NCBI GenBank assembly: GCA_014801735.1
Contig: JAAVDO010000008.1
Span: 28,988 to 39,356 of the forward strand
Length of the DNA: 10,369 nucleotides
Source of the DNA: Bacteroides sp.
GTDB lineage: Bacteria; Bacteroidota; Bacteroidia; Bacteroidales; Muribaculaceae
Reading direction: 5' to 3'
Of this stretch, positions 7,044 to 10,369 are shown piece after piece. Each line of letters opens with the position of its first letter. The first letter of the stretch is position 1. Both the position numbers and the translations under genes were made by a program. Under the pieces are notes generated by a model. The model was not told the DNA's origin, made no database searches, and saw only the letters and a program-made list of their open reading frames with translations.

Positions 7044-7061
7044 TGACCCATAAGCCAAAAA
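7035..7061 (-). repeat. IS right terminal inverted repeat
   Basis: The reverse complement of 5702-5728 with two mismatches. Its 18-bp core (7035-7052) is identical to the inner left copy at 5811-5828. The ATPase remnant begins directly outside it. Confidence 0.8.
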
Positions 7062-8473
7062 TTAGATCCTACAAGCAGATGATCCGGGATAATACTATTT
7101 TCGCTTATGAAGAAGAATTAGATGCCATCGGTAAAAAACTTTCTGTTCCCGTAGAAAATCTTACTGAGACCGATATTAGGCGTCATGCTAATCCGTATTT
7201 TAATGATTTCTCGGATATTGAAGATCTCGAAAGGTACATAAAACAGGAGCATGAGGAATTCAAAGAAGACCTTGCTATAGCTGTAGGGAAAGACGACTTT
7301 GAAAAAGTTAAAGTTTTAGCAGCACAAGAGAAACCATATCAAAGTATTAATAGATTGTTCAAAAAATATGGTTTTAACTATTTTGAGATGTTAGATCCAT
7401 TTCCTGAACTAAAAGAAAGAAATGGGGAAATTAGATTTGAAGGGAAACATGGAGAAATAATAGACTATAATGCATTATCTTCTGGGGAGCAGATGATAGT
7501 GAAGTTTATCGCATTGTCTCTTGGACGAAATATATCTGGACACAGAATTAATACTTTAATTTTAGATGAACCAGATGCACATCTTCATCCTACGATGAGT
7601 AAGATGATGGTTGATATTCTAAATGAACTGTCCCAACCGAAAGAATTATGAGGAGGTGGTATTCGGGTTATTATCACTACTCATTCTCCATCAACAGTTG
7701 CATTTGCGCCGGAAGGGTCCTTGTTTGTAATTGAAAAAGACAATGAAATAAAAAGGATAAGAGAGACCTCTGCATCTGAAGCGATAGGTATCCTTAGTGA
7801 CGGAATTTTTACTTATGATAAAGCAGTAAACCAATTTTCATTAGCCATGAATTCAGATAAATACGTTATAGTCTTTGTAGAAGGAAAAACTGATATACTT
7901 CATTTGAATCGTGCTAACGAGCTACTTGGCTATAATCTTCCCTTTGAGGTCATTGACATGCATGACGCTGGAGCGCTCGCAAGTTTTATAAAGTCAACGC
8001 CTGCCAAATTTTTCCCCGGGAAAAAACTAATTGCCCTTTTTGATGCAGACCCAGAAGGATATAAGTCATATGGAAGTATAACTGGAGATAGTAGGTCCAT
8101 TCATCAGGCAAAAATTATTACTGCTGTTCAATGCGAAAACAACTCATTTGCTATGACTTTGGTAGCTCCTGATCACTTGAATAAATACTGCCCAATAGAA
8201 TTTCTATATCCATTAGAGTATTTAAGGAGTCATAATATGTTAGAGAAACGAAACTTTCAAGAGTATCAAAGTTTATATAAAGCATCTAGTCTTGAAGAAG
8301 CTAATAACTTAAACGAGGAATATGATAGAGAGACTGGATTAAAACCTTTTAAGGCAAACGATTCAAATAAGGATGCATTCTCTCAGCAGTGCCTTTTAGA
8401 AACTGATCCCAAAATATTCCGCAACTTTATTCCTACATTAGAAGTTATAAAACAAATAATGGAGTATAAGTAA
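7062..8473 (+). pseudogene. OLD-like AAA ATPase with TOPRIM nuclease domain, N-terminally truncated and with in-frame TGA
   Basis: One frame runs from the IS edge to the TAA at 8471-8473, broken only by TGA at 7649-7651. The ATPase part has the ABC-type signature SSGEQ (7478-7492), Walker B LILDEPDAHLHP (Asp-Glu at 7565-7570) and, beyond the TGA, the switch histidine in ITTHSPSTVAF. A TOPRIM-like domain follows, with Glu in VFVEGKTD (7880-7882) and the DxD of ALFDADPEGY (8042-8050). This order is that of OLD-family ATP-dependent nucleases and of fused PARIS-type (AriA-AriB) anti-phage proteins. Walker A and everything before residue R of IRSYKQM are missing. The frame extends left to a GTG at 6965, but those codons lie inside the IS end. 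A GC-rich AGGAGGTGG sits over the stop and could in theory allow restart of the TOPRIM half, yet no good start codon follows. The sequence is A+T-rich, unlike the glycan genes. Probably inactive; the defence role is inferred. Confidence 0.8.
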
Positions 8474-8518
8474 TCTTAGACAAATAACGACATATACCGC
8501 AAGAATCATTTCGCTGTA

Positions 8519-8704
8519 ATGGCGATTGAAAGTGGAGCACGTAAACTGGGTATCTCTGGCAAAGAGATGCACGACCGATTGAGCAAACAAGACTTAATCA
8601 AAAACAGGCTTATAAAAAGGTATGAGGAACTTCATACGCAAAGCCTCGATTGGGTTGCCGACGACATTAGCGAGACACTTCTAAACTGGGAGGCCGGATT
8701 ATGA
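8519..8704 (+). CDS. DUF3791-like small protein, probable antitoxin partner, possibly 5'-truncated
   Basis: The 61-residue product has the pattern I associate with DUF3791 proteins: LGISGKEMHDRL, a YEELHTQS segment and a terminal WVADDISETL helix. Its stop overlaps the next gene's ATG as ATGA (8701-8704), which indicates translational coupling with the DUF3990-like toxin gene and a toxin-antitoxin role. The frame continues in recognisable style left of the ATG (codons 8483-8518 read NNDIYRKNHFAV), and family members normally include this helix. Yet no start codon lies between the TAG at 8477-8479 and 8519. The native start was therefore probably lost when this segment was joined to the ATPase gene 45 bases upstream, and only a shortened protein can be made from 8519. 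The family call is from memory. Confidence 0.7.
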   Translation: MAIESGARKLGISGKEMHDRLSKQDLIKNRLIKRYEELHTQSLDWVADDISETLLNWEAGL

Positions 8705-9199
8705 TAACACTTTATCACGGTTCATATAGGAGTGCCATCGCCATTGGTAGGACTTGGTAGAAAGAAGGTAGATTTCGGACAAGGTTTCTACCTCACTAAT
8801 CTGCATGATCAGGCTAAAGCGTGGGCTGAAACAATAGCGGAAAGAACAGGCAGAAACACCAAGCCTATTGTATCGGCATATACGTTGGATTACTCATCGG
8901 TAAAAAACGGTGGTTTTCGTATCAAGGTATTTGACTCATACGATCTCGAATGGCTTGAGTATGTGATAGACTGTCGGCGTGGAGGTGATATGCAGAAACA
9001 GTATGATATTGTTGAGGGTGGTGTAGCAAATGATAACGTAATCGACATCGTTGAGGACTACGAGAACGGTATTATCACGGCAGAACAGGCTCTCGGCCAG
9101 TTGCGTTATAAGAGAGTCAATCATCAGATCTGCATACTCAATCAGGATATAATAGACAAGTATTTGACATTCAAAAATTCGGAGATTGTGCCGGAATAA
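8701..9199 (+). pseudogene. DUF3990-like (ADP-ribosyltransferase-type) toxin gene, frameshifted after codon 9
   Basis: The ATG at 8701, in ATGA overlap with the upstream gene, starts MITLYHGSY, the normal N-terminus of DUF3990 proteins and the NAD-site-like YHGS motif. This frame then ends at TAG 8758-8760. The remainder of the protein lies in the next frame from about 8732: VPSPLVGLGRKKVDFGQGFYLTN, shown here in separate motifs VPSPLVGLG and VDFGQGFYLT, then ETIAERTGRN and a C-terminal HQICILNQDIIDKYL, ending at TAA 9197-9199. Four bases, AGGA (8728-8731), separate the TAT codon from the resumed frame, so one base was gained or two lost. The GTG at 8732 could start a 155-residue product, but it would lack YHGS. 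DUF3990 is grouped with ADP-ribosyltransferase-like toxins, so frame loss would disarm it and remove the need for the weakened antitoxin upstream. Confidence 0.75.
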
Positions 9200-9212
9200 A
9201 TGGTTATAACGT

Positions 9213-9476
9213 ATGAGAGACAATGTACTATGGCGCAAGCAAAGCCGAATAATAATGATCTTGGCTGATACTCTAAAAATATTGCCTGAGCGCGCTCTTG
9301 ACCTTTATTACAGCACTAAAGTATATGAGCAGATGACAGAACCAAAATATGGCCTGCAATTGATGAGCGACGATTATATTCTTGAAGAATTGATAGAGGA
9401 ACTGAGAGACGCAATGAGAAAGAAATTTCAGTCCGTGAGTCTTGCTCACGGACTGGAATCGATGCTTGCCGTCTAA
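9213..9476 (+). CDS. Small DUF3791-like protein, third gene of the toxin-antitoxin cassette
   Basis: The 87-residue product contains the segments WRKQSRIIMILADT, ILPERALDLYYST, KVYEQM, PKYGLQLMSDDYI and LEELIEELRD. Small Bacteroidales proteins of this pattern accompany DUF3990/DUF3791 genes, and the name DUF3791 is given from memory. The ATG at 9213 is chosen because the helix before the ATG at 9255 is part of the family pattern. It lies 13 bases after the toxin stop, so co-transcription is likely. An alternative ATG at 9200 is in another frame and stops after 22 codons. The last 16 residues or so, after AMRKK, are encoded by a perfect hairpin (9429-9455) and look like an unusual tail, perhaps gained by loss of an earlier stop. 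The frame is intact, unlike the three before it. Confidence 0.65.
   Translation: MRDNVLWRKQSRIIMILADTLKILPERALDLYYSTKVYEQMTEPKYGLQLMSDDYILEELIEELRDAMRKKFQSVSLAHGLESMLAV
9429..9455. repeat. Perfect 11-bp inverted repeat inside the 3' end of the last cassette gene
   Basis: CAGTCCGTGAG (9429-9439) and CTCACGGACTG (9445-9455) pair around loop TCTTG. Three more pairs are possible outward after one G-U. Its position suits a transcript end, but there is no T run and it lies before the stop codon at 9474. Confidence 0.8.
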
Positions 9477-9490
9477 TGCCATATATGTGC

Positions 9491-9544
9491 ATTACTGGCA
9501 GAAGTGTGAGCCAGAAATTGAGCATTTGCCAGTAATTTGCCAGT
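9491..9544. repeat. Inverted repeat plus overlapping direct repeat (TGCCAGTAAT / ATTTGCCAGT)
   Basis: ATTACTGGCA (9491-9500) is the exact reverse complement of TGCCAGTAAT (9527-9536). ATTTGCCAGT occurs twice, at 9524-9533 and 9535-9544, 11 bases apart, so they sit on one face of the helix. This fits a protein-binding site such as an integrase or excisionase arm site. Confidence 0.6.
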
Positions 9545-9558
9545 TAAAATCAAAATCA

Positions 9559-9595
9559 GCGAGCTAACTTATTTGACCTCAAATTGTTAACTCGC
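9559..9595. repeat. Inverted repeat GCGAGCTAAC / GTTAACTCGC
   Basis: The arms 9559-9568 and 9586-9595 are complementary at 9 of 10 positions around a 17-base centre; A9558 and T9596 extend the pairing. Arms of this length with a short centre resemble a recombinase crossover site or a hairpin, but neither is shown. Confidence 0.55.
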
Positions 9596-9719
9596 TTATA
9601 TTGTGTCCAGAACAGGAGCACGAATATTGGATCATATTGAACTGTACTTAAATTTTACCGATTTTGAATTTACTTACTAATTCTTTAATAATAAGCAATT
9701 TATAATTATAATAAATCCA

Positions 9720-9762
9720 ATTGAATTTTACTGAAATTCATCTCGATTTAGTTAAATTCAAT
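9720..9762. repeat. A+T-rich inverted repeat ATTGAATTT / AAATTCAAT
   Basis: Arms at 9720-9728 and 9754-9762 are exact reverse complements over 9 bp, with a related TTGAATTTA upstream near 9664. In an A+T-rich context chance matches are common, so this is a weak signal for binding or DNA bending. Confidence 0.4.
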
Positions 9763-9766
9763 CTTG

Positions 9767-9806
9767 GTTGACACGGCGTTGACACGAGGCCATTGCCCAT
9801 GTCAAC
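9767..9806. promoter_or_regulatory. Three GTTGACA(C/T)G repeats over the integrase promoter, candidate operator or arm sites
   Basis: GTTGACACG stands at 9767-9775 and again at 9778-9786, 11 bases apart. The inverted GTTGACATG lies at 9798-9806, between the -33 and -7 elements. Helical phasing and overlap with the promoter suggest a repressor or the integrase itself binds here and controls integrase expression. Confidence 0.55.
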
Positions 9807-9823
9807 GGTTTTGATTAACTTTG
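9793..9823 (+). promoter_or_regulatory. Integrase promoter, Bacteroidetes type
   Basis: TTG (9793-9795), a 20-base spacer and TAACTTTG (9816-9823) match the -33/-7 consensus. The predicted start near 9830 gives a leader of about 19 bases to the ATG at 9849. The inverted GTTGACATG copy sits within the spacer. Confidence 0.7.
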
Positions 9824-9848
9824 CGTTATAAATTAAAACTGCTCTCCT

Positions 9849-10369
9849 ATGGCAACTCTTACACGCAATATTACTAAAGGTACTAACCCGATGGGCAAAG
9901 CGGAGATTCTTCTTCGCCTGTCCGTGTCGCGCAATCTTGTTGTGCGCCTGAAAACCGGACTGTGGATAGATCCGGCCAGATTTGACAAGGGTACATTCTC
10001 CCTTCCTAAAGACGCGACGGCAAGAGCCGAGATTCGCGCTATTGAGGATAAACTCATCGACATCGAAAGATTTTTAATCAATCTTTGTGAAAAGACTGCA
10101 CCGGATATTCTTTCGAAAGATTTTCTATTGGCACAATATGACCTGTTTCTTCATCCGGTTCCGGAAAAGAAGAAACGCACTCCACGCGAGCCAAATTTCT
10201 TCGAGACATTTGAAGATTACATTGAAAAGAAGAATATATCCGAATGGCGAATAAAGCATCTGCGGGTATTGAAACGTGCGCTTATGCGATACGAATTGTA
10301 CGTCCGCGCCAATGGTCGCTCTCGTTATAAAATCAAGCTCGACGAATTTACGGTTGAAGATGTCAACGG
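9849..10369 (+). CDS. Tyrosine site-specific integrase, N-terminal part (runs off the right edge)
   Basis: The ATG at 9849 opens a frame that is still open at the window end (173 codons). MATLTRNITKG, then a beta-rich block (AEILLRLSVSR, LKTGLWIDPARFD) is the arm-type DNA-binding domain of Bacteroidales phage/transposon integrases. A linker helix follows (ARAEIRAIEDKLIDIERFL, about residues 59-77), then a basic hinge KKKRTPREP (about 115-123), then the SAM-like core-binding domain (FFETFEDYIEKK, ISEWRIKHLRVLKRALMRYE). The catalytic R...HxxR...Y domain would lie beyond the window. Codon use and the promoter upstream indicate an active gene. It reads away from the decayed cassette, so the element it mobilises probably extends to the right, with its attachment site near 9480-9800 or at the far end. 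Confidence 0.93.
   Translation, partial: MATLTRNITKGTNPMGKAEILLRLSVSRNLVVRLKTGLWIDPARFDKGTFSLPKDATARAEIRAIEDKLIDIERFLINLCEKTAPDILSKDFLLAQYDLFLHPVPEKKKRTPREPNFFETFEDYIEKKNISEWRIKHLRVLKRALMRYELYVRANGRSRYKIKLDEFTVEDVN

Larger units (their letters stand above)
5702..7061 (-). mobile_element. Insertion sequence, about 1.36 kb, with IS256-like (variant zinc-binding) transposase
   Basis: One transposase gene on the minus strand lies between inverted repeats at 5702-5728 and 7035-7061 (25 of 27 bases match). A second copy of their 18-bp core lies inside each end (5811-5828; 6984-7001, more diverged). The outer limits are set by where the inverted match stops, so they may be off by a few bases. I see no clear 8-9 bp target duplication outside these limits, so either the boundaries are wrong or the flanks were rearranged after insertion. 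A truncated ATPase frame begins directly at the right end and nothing resembling its missing half lies on the left, which fits a deletion next to the element. The left 290 bases are non-coding and contain a candidate small-RNA unit. Confidence 0.8.
9477..9848. other. Geneless repeat-rich region upstream of the integrase
   Basis: I find no gene in these 372 bases. The first half carries inverted and direct repeats (9491-9595). The middle, about 9640-9760, is very A+T-rich with an inverted repeat. The last 80 bases hold three GTTGACA-type repeats and the integrase promoter. Such a layout, next to an integrase, is expected for an attachment region with arm-type sites. No tRNA end or core site is recognisable here. 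Confidence 0.6.

Noticed and set aside
6965..7061. GTG at 6965 as start of the ATPase gene
   Set aside because: The first 30 or so codons lie inside the IS right end and repeats, so they are accidental; the true N-terminus is missing.
7649..7651. TGA read as selenocysteine or tryptophan
   Set aside because: No selenocysteine-type stem-loop is evident, no selenoprotein family match is expected at this loop, and other genes here end normally with TGA or TAA; a nonsense change is simpler.
9200..9268. ATG at 9200 as start of the third cassette gene
   Set aside because: Its frame ends at TGA after 22 codons and lacks the family segments, which lie in the frame starting at 9213.

Overview
The window looks like part of a Bacteroidales chromosome (Bacteroides/Muribaculaceae type). 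The signs are promoters of the Bacteroidetes form TTTG-N19/20-TAnnTTTG, genes without consistent Shine-Dalgarno sites, a Bacteroidales-type tyrosine integrase N-terminus and a CapD/PglF plus DegT sugar-nucleotide gene pair. This assignment is inferred from sequence features only.

Bases 1-5112 form the right-hand part of a surface-glycan locus on the plus strand. It begins with the 3' part of a gene for a protein resembling the catalytic (epsilon) subunit of cobalamin-dependent glutamate mutase. A DegT/DnrJ/EryC1 PLP sugar aminotransferase follows 11 bases later, then a membrane UDP-GlcNAc 4,6-dehydratase of the PglF/CapD/WbpM type, then a 71-residue membrane peptide. The dehydratase and aminotransferase are the usual pair that makes a UDP-4-amino-4,6-dideoxy sugar of the bacillosamine type. 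The operon side ends at a perfect 26-bp inverted repeat (5117-5174).

Bases 5200-7061 hold an unrecognised 135-residue protein, possibly a truncated integrase N-terminus, a short tandem repeat, and an insertion sequence of about 1.36 kb. The IS carries a minus-strand transposase of the IS256-like, zinc-binding variant type. It has 25/27-matched terminal inverted repeats plus a second, subterminal copy of the same 18-bp motif at each end. Two things in it are unusual. Seven A residues near the transposase start separate the ATG and first codons from the frame that encodes the zinc ribbon. In the non-coding left end, a complete Bacteroidetes promoter, a foldable segment and an intrinsic terminator delimit a candidate small RNA of about 109 nt.

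Bases 7062-9476 are a decaying defence or toxin-antitoxin island. An AAA ATPase-TOPRIM (OLD-like) nuclease has lost its N-terminus next to the IS and carries one in-frame TGA. A DUF3791-like small protein lacks a convincing native start. A DUF3990-like ADP-ribosyltransferase-type toxin overlaps it by ATGA but is frameshifted after nine codons. A second, intact small DUF3791-like protein follows.

Bases 9477-9848 are geneless and dense in inverted and direct repeats. They lead into a strong promoter and the first 173 codons of a tyrosine site-specific integrase (9849 to the right edge), which probably marks the end of another integrated element. Large-scale layout: a conserved glycan operon with a GC-richer aminotransferase-dehydratase core, an AT-rich accessory segment of broken genes, and mobile DNA on both sides of that segment.
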